Assembly (NCBI GenBank): GCA_019802505.1
Contig: JAFMOC010000037.1
Span: 5,250,001 to 5,314,000 of the forward strand
From: Corydoras sp. C115
Lineage: Eukaryota > Chordata > Actinopteri > Siluriformes > Callichthyidae
Length of the DNA stretch: 64,000 bases
Reading direction: 5' to 3'
Under the pieces are notes generated by a model. It did not search any database. It was not told the DNA's origin and worked only from the letters and a program-made list of their open reading frames with translations. This document shows, in pieces, positions 1-10,553 of the stretch (position 1 is its first letter; each line of letters starts with the position of its first letter). A program made the translations under genes and the position numbers.

Positions 1-410
1 ATATATTACAATAAAATCCTATCCAAATGTAGTAAATTTTAGCAAGATATGCTTTTATATTCAGCATCACTGACTGTCTTCAGAAATTATTTTTAAACTC
101 AATAAGTGATTCAGAAAGGGTAAACAATAGTCCTAATTTTGCAAAATGAAAGGTAATACAATACAAGGTACTGTACTAGTTATTCTAGTTTATTTTTCCT
201 AAGCTAAGAGTATATAAAATGTATTCTAACTCAGATCCACAATGTGATTGAACCTAACTAACAGGTTTTGGTCCTGCCCTGCTCTGGAAACATATTAGTC
301 TCCTGTCTTTAAAATTATCATCACAGCAAAAACACACTGACGCACTCAATCAAGCTGTGCTGTTAACGATTCACTAAAGATCAGTAAAATAAAGCCCCTG
401 AAACCACACT
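1..410 (+). repeat. Segmental duplication block 1, copy 1
   Basis: Aligns with 15226-15605 (TCCTATCCAAATG..AGTAAATT, CTCAGATCCACAATGTGAT, CATTCACTAAAGATCAGTAA). Non-coding as far as I can see. Confidence 0.85.
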
Positions 411-420
411 ACTCACTGCA

Positions 421-1050
421 TTGTCCATCAGTTACCAAGTTTTCTTGATTGAACATGCTACCCAACTGCTAGTTCAAGCCCTCATCCTATCCCGGCTTGA
501 TTATTGTAATGCGCCACTTGCCGGTATCCCAGCTTCCACAATCAGACCTTTTCAACTAATTCAGAACTCGTTTAACCAGCCCAAGCGAACTCATGTCACT
601 CCATTACTTATTTTCCTCCATTGGTTCCCTGTAGCTGCTTGCATTCAGTACAAGTCACTGACTCTGGCATACAGAACCATTTCTGGATCTTCCCCCTCCT
701 ACCTTCACTCTATCTTTTCAAAATACACTCCGACTCGTTCACTTCGCTCCAGTGATGATTGCGGCCTGGCGATTCCACCTCACCGAGGAGCTAATTCTCA
801 CTCTGTGGTGTTCCACTGCAAAATGGTGGAACGATTTTCCCAACTCTGTCCGTAAGGCAGAATCACTAAGCAGTTTTAAGAATCTACTGAGGACGCATCT
901 TTTTTAACAAATACCTGTTGCAGCATCAAATAACTATCAGGTTTGATGATTTTACAGTATAGTTGGTTTTCTTCATAACTTCTGATTTGTAATGTTCTCA
1001 TTTGTAAATCGCTTTGGATAAAAACGTCTGCTAAATGACTAAATGTAAAT
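421..1050 (+). mobile_element. L2-like LINE fragment, reverse transcriptase C-terminal part
   Basis: The 144-codon ORF at 421-855 contains SRLDYCNAPLAGIP, LHWFPVA, YKSLTLAYRT and SGSSPSYL, typical of the thumb/C-terminal region of L2/CR1-clade LINE reverse transcriptases. It is 5'-truncated with no endonuclease. It is followed by a 3' tail (TCGCTTTGGATAAAAACGTC, then TGCTAAATGACTAAATGTAA) that is also found at the ends of the second SINE family in this window. Inserted at the point where the 1-410 / 15226-15605 duplication ends. Confidence 0.75.
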
Positions 1051-1410
1051 GTAAGTTTTTTCACATGCTTATTATTTCGAACTGCAGTTTATTCTCTTTG
1101 TATTACACCAGCATAATAATATTCCGATCTGATATCAGTTTTTCTCTTTTTTAAAGTTTTTTTTTACACCAGGGGGCGGCATTTGCATCCGAATGGCGTG
1201 TTTGCTGCTAAAATGTTTAATAACAGGGTTAATCAAATTTAAGTAAAATCAAGTAAAAAGGTCAACAGCGTTTAGACTGAAGTCAGTCATCCATTTCTTA
1301 CGTAAACCTTTTTGCAGTATTTTTTTATACATAGAAAAAAAAATTCATAATAGTTTAAAATGTGTCATTTTTGTTATTCGAGATAATTGTATGAATTTAT
1401 TTACTGAAAT

Positions 1411-1759
1411 GGGCGGCACGGTGGCTTAGTGGTTAGCACGTTCGCCTCTCAGCGCTAGGGATTCCCGGTTCGAATCCCCATCTGGGTGGAGTTTCCATGT
1501 TCTCCCCGTGTCCGCGTGGGTTTCCTCCGGGTTCTCCGGTTTCCTCCCACAGTCCAAAAACATGGATCAAGTCAATTGAGTTCTCCAAATTGCCCCATAT
1601 AGAGTGTGTCTGTGTGAGTGAGTGTGTGCCCAGCGATGGATTGGCGCCCTGTCCTGGGTGTATCTGCCCGGCGCATGGGACGTTCTCCCCTGGATGGGCA
1701 TGTGGAACCCCACCGCGACCCTACTAGAGGATAAAGCGGGAGATAATGAATGAATGAAT
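1411..1759 (+). mobile_element. tRNA-derived SINE, family 1
   Basis: Reference copy for the main family. Length about 340 bp; starts GGGCGGCACGG; a pol III A box (TGGCTTAGTGG) and a perfect B box (GGTTCGAATCC) in the tRNA-like head; a unique body (TTTCCTCCCACAGTCCAAAA, GCGCCCTGTCCTGGG); ends GATAAAGCGGGAGATAATG with a (GAAT)n tail. Flanked by GAATTTATTTACTGAAAT (1393-1410) and a near-identical repeat at 1760-1776. The paralogous site near 27616 is empty. Confidence 0.9.
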
Positions 1760-2019
1760 GAATTATTTACTGAAATGGTTAGTCTAAAGAAATAAAACAT
1801 CCCATAATTGCAGCAGTTTATTGATGTTGAATTTCTGTGATTTGTTGCTTAAAAGTTTATGATTTTGACCTTAAATACTGTACTGTTACAATACAATAAA
1901 ATACAAAAGTACTGTTTGAATGCTTTGGTTATACAGTATTTACAGCTAATATTTAAAATTGTAACATAACATTTTTAAAAATGTTTGGTTTTTTTTTTTT
2001 TTTTTAAAAATGTACTTAC

Positions 2020-2133
2020 TCTTCTTTTCACTCTTGCGATGGTCATTGTAGAAGTGTGAACTGCATATAGGTCACTGTCCAAACCACCAGCCCCTTCTTG
2101 AAAAATAGCATAGGGTAGTCCACTCCAATATAA
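2020..2133 (-). pseudogene. Orphan exon-like segment (copy 1), length-changed
   Basis: Paralogue of 27848-27999 with both splice-like ends kept (ACAG, GTAAGT) but with deletions of about 29 and 10 bases. In the frame open in copy 2 it meets a stop; in another frame it is open for 38 codons (LPYAIFQEG..GLDSDLYAV). The two copies cannot both encode the same tail. Confidence 0.28.
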
Positions 2134-2156
2134 CTGTAAACATAATTATATACATT

Positions 2157-2465
2157 CATTCATTATCTCCGCTTTATCCTCTATTAGGGTCGAGGTGGGG
2201 TTCCCCATGCCCACCCAGGGGAGAACGTCTCGGGCGCTTGGCAGATACACCCAGGACAGGGCGCCAATCCATCGCTGGGCACACACTCACACAGACACAC
2301 TCTATATGGGGCAATTGACTTGATCCATGTTTTGGACTGTAGGAGGAAACCGGAGAACCCGGAGGAAACCCACGCAGACACGGGGAGAACATGGAAACTC
2401 CACCCAGATGGGGATTCGAACCGGGAATCCCTAGTGCTGAGGCAAACGTGCTAACCACCAAGCCT
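2157..2465 (-). mobile_element. SINE family 1, head-truncated
   Basis: Target duplication TAATTATATACAT on both sides; the first bases of the A-box region are missing. Confidence 0.85.
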
Positions 2466-2760
2466 AATTATATACATATTATGCATATATACATATAATA
2501 ATAATAATAATACATATTTATGCATATAAAGAAGGTAATGTAGTTGGTAGTAGGGTGTTGTAGCTTTATGTGTACGTAAATACTTGAGAGTTCAAGGATG
2601 CGCTGTAACTCACTTTCAAACACACTCGCTCAATCACGAACACATCGATCCAAACAGTCCAACATAATGGAACACCGAGTGCTCGCTTTAATATACCACA
2701 TTAGGCATTGCGCTTACGCCCCCTCGTGTCTTATTGTTGTAATGGACATATAGTCTTTTT

Positions 2761-3105
2761 CATTCATTCATTATCTCCCGCTTTATCCTCTATTAGGTTC
2801 GCCGTGGGGTTCCCCATGCCCATCCAGGGGAGAACGTCTCGGGCGCTGGGCAGATAGACCCAGGACAGGGCGCCAATCCGTCGCTGGGCACACACTCACT
2901 CACACAGACACACTCTATATGGGGCAATTTGGAGAATTCAATTGACTTGATCCATGTTTTTGGACTGTGGGAGGAAACCGGAGAACCCGGAGGAAACCCA
3001 CGCAGACACGGGGAGACCATGGAAACTCCACCCAGATGGGGATTCGAACCGGGAATCCCTAGCGCTGAGAGGCGAACGTGCTAACCACTAAGCCACCGTG
3101 CCGCC
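2761..3105 (-). mobile_element. SINE family 1, full length
   Basis: Target duplication ACATATAGTCTT at 2746-2757 and 3106-3117. The paralogous site near 29860 is empty. Confidence 0.9.
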
Positions 3106-3194
3106 ACATATAGTCTTGTTAACTGTAAATAACGATATACATTACAAAACAATTTAAGTAGAAACCTACTAAGCAATGCGCGGTTTATGTAGGT

Positions 3195-3540
3195 AATTTT
3201 ACGCACCTAGTAGAGGTTCCAATAATGACCAGGGTGCAGACTTTATAAAATGGGGAGGCGGGCGAGCAAGCGATGAACGATGGGGGAGACATGGAGACAG
3301 ACTGCTTGGCATCTGCTGGCCTGGACATCTGAGAGAGGAGCTGGAAGATTCTTCGGCGTCCTCCATGTGACTAAACGCTGGAAAGCGAATTCCAGAGTCC
3401 CATTAGCCAACAAAGAGTAAGCCGCGTGCATGGAGGCATCCCCCCATCAGTTGCACCTGGGTGCTCTTAATAAAGCGAATTAAACCCATTTCTAAGCTCC
3501 ATAAATGCTGTCTCTGGTCCTTTTTGTGTCCACACTCACA
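3195..3540 (+). repeat. Possible LTR-like remnant
   Basis: A TATA-like TTTATAAAATGG near 3242 and a CTTAATAAAGC polyadenylation-like signal near 3464, followed by CTGTCTCTGGTCC, recall the R-U5 arrangement of a solo LTR. The 3' part is shared with 29920-30015. No coding part and no verified ends. Low certainty. Confidence 0.3.
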
Positions 3541-3632
3541 AAAAAACATAAATACTTAATATAAAAGTAAAATAAAGGTTTGTTAATTAAAATGATTTTC
3601 AGTAATTAATTCAAATGATTGGTTACTAGTAA

Positions 3633-3988
3633 GGGGTGGCACGGTGGCTTAGTGGTTAGCACGTTTGCCTCTCAGCGCTAGGGATTCCCAGTTCGAATCC
3701 CCATCTGGGTGGAGTTTCCATGTTCTCCCCGTGCCCGCGTGGGTTTCCTCCGGGTTCTCAGGTTTCCTCCCACAGTCCAATAACATGGATCAAGTCAATT
3801 GAGTTCTCCAAATTGCCCCATATAGAGTGTGTCTGTGTGAGTGAGTGTGTGCCCAGTGATAGATTGGCGCCCTGTCCTGGGTGTATCTGCCCAGCGCCCG
3901 AAACGTTCTCCCCTGGATGGGCATGGGGAACCCCCCCCCACACACAACCCTAATATAGGATAAAGCAGAAATAATGGAATGGATGGAT
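3633..3988 (+). mobile_element. SINE family 1, full length
   Basis: Target duplication GGTTACTAGT; tail (GGAT)n rather than (GAAT)n. The paralogous site at about 30459 is empty. Confidence 0.9.
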
Positions 3989-4016
3989 GGTTACTAGTGA
4001 GTATTGTTTATCTAAC

Positions 4017-4140
4017 AGTATCAGAATTAGAATCAGAAGTTATTGGCCAAGTATGCTCATACATACAAGGAATTTGTCCTTGGTTAGAGTAGCTCCCAGT
4101 GCACAATAAACTGAAATTACAGAAGTAACAAAAACACACC
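4017..4140. repeat. Dispersed repeat upstream of gene A
   Basis: TCAGAAGTTATTGGCCAAGT and TACAAGGAATTTGTCC, a common teleost repeat. Not present in the paralogous gene C flank at about 30480, so inserted after duplication. Confidence 0.5.
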
Positions 4141-4599
4141 AAAAATAGCAATCTTCCTATGCCCCCCCCCCACACACACACACACACACGAACAGACACT
4201 CCTGTAAACTTAAAATGTGCAGAATAGTGTATTTAAAATACGGTGCTAGTGCAGCAGTAAAAGACAGTGCAGACAGAGTTAAATAGATATAAATATGGAG
4301 AACAAAGAGCCTTTCACAAATTTACATCGCAATAATTTAGAGAGTGTACTGTATGTTCCATTATTGTTTTGTGTGCTTTTTGAAGAGATTCTAAAAAGTA
4401 ATTTAGATGATTTAAATATGCAATTTGGTTTGCATATTTAAGTTGCAGGTATAAAAGGAATAAGCCTTTTTGTATCTTAAAATATAAAGGTATCTGATCA
4501 AACAGAAACATGGCCAAATGTTAAAGATGTAAATCTCCTTTTAGTTTAATAGTTTCGGTTATGAAACTGCATTTTTAACTAGAAGTAAAAAAAAAGTGG

Positions 4600-4715
4600 T
4601 CAGTGACTTTAGCTTTGACCACTTCCTCTCAGAATTTATTCTGAAGTGAGCTGCAATTTCCTGACTGAACTGAGAGTTCAGAGAGTTTAGTAGTGTAAAA
4701 TGTTCAGATTTCAAA
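4600..4715 (+). promoter_or_regulatory. Gene A proximal promoter with conserved PU.1/ETS-like site
   Basis: CACTTCCTCT at 4620-4629 is the reverse complement of AGAGGAAGTG, a PU.1-type ETS site. The surrounding block (TTTGACCACTTCCTCTCAGAA, continuing into a GCTGCAATTTCCTGACTGAA block) is conserved at the same distance from the ATG in genes C and D. Suggests leukocyte expression; inference only. Confidence 0.4.
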
Positions 4716-6573
4716 ATGAAAATAATCCAGTTTCATTTTTGTAAGTACCTCATTTAAGTGTGTATTATGTGTGCTGTACATCTTGTTATATTTACAAAGT
4801 TTGTTGTATTTTTAAACCAGCGAACCACTCTAAACCTCTCGTGATGTTTATGTGATTGTGTTTTTTCTTAGATTTTCTTTTATGGTGTGGAGTTGTACTG
4901 AATTTCACAGAAAAGTTGGTGAATTTGGGGGGAAATGTGACTCTGGATTGTGAAGTTTCTTCAAATAATGTGTTTTGGTTTCTAATTAAACCTTCAGAAC
5001 CTCCACTCTTCATATTACGTTCATATGCCAGCGATTCTCTGGCAACAGAATACAGCAACCAAACCCTCAGCCAGAAATTCTCACTGCGACTAAATAGCAG
5101 GTTATTCATACACAATATCAGTGAAGATGAATTAGGAATCTACTTTTGCACAATGGCTACACCTAAGATCATCAGCAGCATCAGAGTTCACATTCAGAGT
5201 CAAACTGGTAAGTTGTTGGGGGTTTATTTTTCAAATAAAAATGAGTCAAGTAACATTATGCTGAAAACATTATCTACATGTTCTACTTTCCTCTTTTTAT
5301 TAAATGAAATTTAAATTAAAGTCCTCTTTTGTCAAACCCAGCTTTCAGTCTGATGAGTTGAACTAGATTCTTAATTTATTTTCAGAACATCGGACACTTG
5401 CAAAAGAGCTGGAGCACCACTTTGACAAAGAGAAGATTAAAATCTGGCAGATCCTTTTCCTCCTTGTAGTAATAATGAACTTTGTTGTATTTGTTACATT
5501 TACAGGTGGGTTTTAGTTATTAAACCATATACTAATAACTTTTTATGAATGTAAAAACAATTATGCTATGCTATGGATAAGTTAGTAAAGCCTGATAAAT
5601 TGTAAGTTTCTTGGATAAAAGCTTCTGCTAAATGACTAAATGTAAATGATAACAGTTTAATAACAGTTGAAAGTAAATGATTGTCATTGAATTGCTATAT
5701 TCATTGTTATTTATTTGTAAACATATTGATGACCTTTGATTAATTCTGCTCACATTGTGAAATTTATAGTTCATCACTCCAAATGTTCTAAACAAGATCC
5801 AGATTCTGAGCCGAATCCACAAGAAGTTCAGAACACTCAGGTAAGGTTTTGACATGTTAACCAAAATGACCTACATCATCAAGGAGTACTGCAGATAATT
5901 TATTTATTACTGTGGCTCATCATACATTTCACAATTTACTTGCTGGAACCAGGGTGTTATATGTCTACTGAAGTAAGGTTCAAATTAAATGTCCACAGTA
6001 TTTCCAGAGATAATTCTTTATTAAATTTGACTATGACATTTTGATTTTCTTTCTCTGCCATGTAGTTTTCAGTTTTATTTCAGATTTTATGTGAAATAAA
6101 CTAGGAAGGTATCTGTGCATTAAAACACATCATATACTGCTGGTTGGTGTCTCCATGTTCCTGTCGTTACTGCGATCACTCTTCACACTGTAGGTCTTCG
6201 TGGTTTGTTCAAATGCCACTGTGCAAACTACAATACTCTTTGTAAAAGAAATATTACTTTTAAATACCTTTTATAACAGAGGTCCTAAACATTAGTGTGT
6301 ATCTTAAAACACAACAGAAACACGTGTCAGTCAACACTATAAGTACATAAGGAATAATATGGCCTTGCTTATCCATTTGCAATAAGAACTGATCAATCGA
6401 TCACTTAATCAATCAATAAACATCTTTTTAGATTTTTAAATGTATCCTTGAATTTACATTTCTTATATACATTTTGCTTTCAGACTTCATCTTAATGATG
6501 TTTCTTTGATTTATAGAGCTGGTGTGATGGAGACGACATCTTGACTGCAGTAGTTTTCAAATCCAAAAGCTAA
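4716..6573 (+). CDS. Gene A: single V-set Ig receptor, tyrosine-less tail
   Basis: Predicted type I membrane protein of 202 aa in five exons: 4716-4740, 4872-5207, 5386-5505, 5770-5840, 6517-6573. All junctions are GT/AG and phases run 1-1-1-0. The signal peptide (about 1-19) is split over exons 1 and 2. Exon 2 is one V-set domain: Cys35, Trp44, the EDELGIYFC motif ending at Cys101, and N-glycosylation sites NVT, NQT and NIS. A stalk rich in K and E precedes a transmembrane segment at about 141-160 that has no charged residue but contains Asn152. The tail of about 40 residues has no tyrosine and ends ILTAVVFKSKS. The start was chosen because the 25-nt exon with ATGAAAATAATCCAG is conserved in genes C and D. 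An AATAAA lies at 6795. It resembles uncharacterised teleost V-set receptors and lacks a J-like FGxG motif. Ligand and function are unknown. Confidence 0.8.
5600..5650 (+). repeat. LINE/SINE tail fragment in gene A intron 3
   Basis: TTGGATAAAAGCTTCTGCTA then AATGACTAAATGTAAATG. Absent from the corresponding gene C intron. Confidence 0.65.
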
Positions 6574-6794
6574 AACACATCTTCCTGTTTCTCTTGCGGT
6601 TACTCCCTCGTTCTAAACCGTACACCTCATATGTATTTTTAAGCTTTTTTTTTATCAGTGCCCATATGACACAACAATGCAGTCAGTTTTTAAATGTGCT
6701 TTAAGTCAAGAAAATTGTAGATTGTAAATTTACCATAGTTGTATTTCTATCTGTCTGTCATGAATGCAACTGATCACTGACTGCTACTAATTCG

Positions 6795-6800
6795 AATAAA
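6795..6800 (+). other. Gene A polyadenylation signal
   Basis: AATAAA, about 220 bp after the stop codon, conserved in gene C at 33238. Confidence 0.6.
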
Positions 6801-7429
6801 TAAAAATGGCACCTGTCTCAACCCTATTGTTTGATGCAATATTTTAGCTGTAAAATTCAATTTGTTACATTATAAAGAGACTTTTACTAGATTAAGATTT
6901 GAATTATCTTAATTTATCTTTTAAATAGTTAAGAATTTGACTGAATCTGTAATGATGTATTAGTGAATCCTGTTTGTTGTAACAGGTTTGAAAGGTTGTT
7001 ACAGGCTCTGTATCATAATGGGACCATGATATCTCAGGAAGATCGACATTTCAGATTTTTTTTTAGCATTAGTTACAACATGAACATGTTAACTTCTTAT
7101 GATTGATATAATATAATTTTACAGACTATGAGATGTGATTTCATTTGACCTCCCGATAACTGCTCCGGCTCTCACTGGGAAACTCTATGGACTGTCAGAA
7201 TATCTGGACTTGTTTTAAATTTCCATGTTAATCAGTAAACACAGCCTTAATAATTCTCCTTGTATCATGTTATATGAGTGACTTCAGCATGACAGTGTAA
7301 TTTCCTATAATAATGGGAAAAAAACTGATCATACCAATGTTCCCATGGCTTTTGAAGAACGCAAAGTTCTTAAATTAATAAATTAAAAATTAATAACTAA
7401 TTTTTGTTCACATGCTTCTCACAATACTT

Positions 7430-7640
7430 GACCAATTTTTTTCCTTTAAGTCCTGTTTACTTTATTTCTTCCTTTTGCTGCTCATACACAATTGAATATG
7501 CCACTTAATAAAAATTAAGATGCCAAATCACACCTCATATGATGCCGTATGATTCACGTGTCTTTCAGCATTGTTGAAGACAGTTGTCACAGTTGTTGAA
7601 GGAGAACTGATTTTGAGAACTGGTATAAAATAAAAAAAAA
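7430..7640 (+). pseudogene. Relic of gene E: signal exon plus start of V exon
   Basis: This stretch aligns with 23340-23550 of gene E through the hydrophobic exon, the intron (TCATATGATG block, TGTGTCTTTCAG acceptor) and the first part of the V exon (CATTGTTG..GACA..GTTGAAGGAG). The donor that reads GTAAGT in E is GAATAT here, so splicing is destroyed. Similarity stops at about 7627 before the Cys codon of the V domain. A dead fragment of a second E-type gene lying directly behind gene A. Confidence 0.7.
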
Positions 7641-7649
7641 AAACATAAA

Positions 7650-9400
7650 AAAGAGCAATATTTTCTGAATGAGAAATGTGTAGTTTATTTATTGTAGTTT
7701 ACACTCTTGTCACTCTCTCACACATACACTCACACAAAGCTCATCACATACACAGCATAAGCGAGGTGTCATTTTAACGGTCAACTTGCAAGCAGGGTTT
7801 TTTTTTTATAAAGTTGGTTTGTGGTTTACTCTGTAACTGCCTCATATAGCGTGGGAGACAAACTGATTCTCTCAATGTTTGATTTCAGGTTACTTTTTCA
7901 CAATTGTTTGTGAAAATTTTGCTGTTGGAGAATAGTGAAGTCTAGCTGCATTTTTGAACTGTTATTATTTTTCTTTCAATTTTAGGGTCATTGTTGTGTT
8001 ACATGACCCACATTTTTATCCAGCTCACAAGATACAGATAGACTGACATTTCTCTTTAGAATGTAGATGCAAAAATGGGCCTGAATAATAAAAGTAATGT
8101 TTTTAAACTAGAATGGACTGTCATTCTTTTTCCAGGGCTCAGTGGATAGCTCTGTGATCTCACAACAGCAGTCCTAAATCAGTTTCCCAGTTTCTAAATC
8201 AGTTACACACAAGTCAAAAACAAGGATAGGCTGCAGCACTCCCATTATCCTAATTAGAATACATGCTCTATGAAGTAGATGAGTAAAGGAATACACCATT
8301 TCAACAGTATAATCCATCAATTAAAATAATTCACTCAGAATGGTGTTTGAAAAGTTAATATTTTGGTCTAGATTAGTAACTCAACCACTTTAAGTTCTGG
8401 AATGTTATGCAAGTAGCACTTAGACCAGCTAATAAATCCGCCTGATCTGGAACGAAATCAAGGGGCTGACCATAACATCTAATTATGGACATGAAGCGCA
8501 GTGTGATTTAAAATTAACAACTAAATGCCATCGTCTATAATATCTCGGTGATAAATGCTTAGTGGCTTGAGTTTAAATTAAACATTACTTTAAAGTAGCT
8601 GAAATAAATGCACATTTTTACTAAAATATTTGCTATACACAATGATACTTGTATCAAAGCATTACAAGTCTCCAATTTTAACCCTTTAAAAAAAGACTAT
8701 CAAAACATTTATTCAGAGTCTTTGTACTGTTAATTTTTAGGTCCTTATAGTGGTTCATTATTAGTTTGTGTAAATGAGTAGCATATTGTTATTATATTGT
8801 GCTATAAAATGTTCACAATTTCCAATTTCTAATTGACATAATATTATATTACCTCACTTTTTATGTAACTCAAGTTATGGAGACAGTGATGTTTTAAGGC
8901 CTCATTTTGAGTAATCAATTACTGTGTCAAAAGTTCATTTAAATGGGTCTTGTGGGTTCTTTCATAGCGAAGAAAAAAAGTCTACATTGATTAGTGTATT
9001 TGTCTTAATTTGATTCTATACTTTATTTCATTATTTACATTTACACAATTATATAAAACACAATTATATGCTCAAATAAAAATGTATTACGTATTAATAA
9101 TGTATAATATATTTTCATGGAAGACTAAAAGTTTTTTACTATCATACTTTTCAACATTTGACAGTAACCTTTGGTATGGTATTTACAATAACTGCTTATG
9201 TGGAACTTTACATAAGTTTTGACCAGAAAATATTCAGTTTTTTTTTTATAAGGTAGTGGTCTTTTGAGAAGCTTTAAGTTTATATTGTTGGTGTATGTGT
9301 AACTGACTTCTTATAGCAGTTATTAGGCATGTTTGTTGGTTTTAAAAACCTTGATTGTGGTTATAGCAAGTTAACTTCCGCTTTTTTGAAATCTAATTGT
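7650..9400. other. Intergenic, nothing recognised
   Basis: AT-rich sequence between the E relic and gene B. No ORF, RNA gene or known repeat seen. Confidence 0.6.
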
Positions 9401-9464
9401 TTCCTGACAGACGCAGAGTGCATTCAGTCAGAGAAGTGTTTGTGGATTGCAATTAAAGGTCAGC

Positions 9465-10516
9465 ATGATGCTTCAACTCATTCCCATTTGTAAGTAGAAA
9501 TTATATTAAATATTTATAGTATTAATCCTTATGTTTTTATTCATATAACACTAATTGTTTTCATACGCTTTTCAATAGATCTGCTTCTATGTTGTGGATG
9601 TGCAGAAGGTTTTACAGAGAAGCTGGTACATTTGGGACAAAACTTGACTCTGGAATGTGAAATAGATGTAAAACAAGTGTTGTGGTTCTTAATGAAAAAG
9701 TCAGAACCTACAGTTCTTATATTACGGTCCTACTTAAGCCATCACTTGATTCCACAATACAGTAACACTAACTTCAGTTTGCGATACTCAGTGCAGTACA
9801 ACAGTAGCTTAGTTATTCACAATATCAGTAAAAATGAATTAGGATTTTATTTTTGTATACAAATGGGATATGCCCTCAGAAGTAACATTAGTCGTGGCAT
9901 CAGACTTCTGACAAATGATCATTTAGATGGTGAGTATGGGCATGAGTTACGGCATGGAATATACATAATTTTTAAAGTGCAGATTAACAATCAATAATTT
10001 AAAAGCTGATTTCTTTTATATGACTGAAATTTCTAGTAGACATTTTTTTTTTTTTTTTTCAAAAAATCTCAACAGCACAATTGTCCATATGTCTAATTTG
10101 CTACAATATTACTTATAAATACTTACATATTCAAAATTATAATATTTTCACCTTAAAATCAATATGCAGAAATTTTATAAATTCTGCAATTTATCTACAA
10201 ACTTCTCAGTGAGAAGAAGCAGCAGAGATCAAAATATACAGTACACTGGTATAATAACATTATAAATTAAACCTTTGTGTAAATCCTGAAACTTATGAAT
10301 TACTTATACTATAAGTAATAAGTAAGTATAAGTATATACTTATAGTATAAATTACTTAAGTTATTTCTAGCATTAACATTTTTGAAGGCTTTAATTTTTG
10401 TTTGCAAAACTACTAGGGAAATTTGTTTTATTTTTGATATGTGAATGGCATTTAGCAGTCTGGGTCTGGTTATGAGTCTGGTTAGATTTTTGATGCTTAT
10501 TATTTTACACTTATTA

Positions 10517-10553
<37 letters not shown>

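Larger units (their letters stand above)
1255..7440 (+). repeat. Segmental duplication block 2, copy 1 (contains gene A)
   Basis: Aligns in pieces with 27480-36120: 1255-2160 with 27480-28050, 2560-2745 with 29680-29865, 3450-3590 with 29920-30055, gene A with gene C, and 7230-7430 with 35920-36110. Gaps are transposon insertions and deletions. Confidence 0.85.

Noticed and set aside
421..855. 144-codon ORF as a host gene
   Set aside because: Matches the end of an L2-like LINE reverse transcriptase and carries the LINE tail.
1411..1759. A functional tRNA gene from the A and B boxes
   Set aside because: The tRNA-like head does not fold into a complete acceptor stem and is followed by the SINE body; it is a pol III promoter relic shared by all copies.
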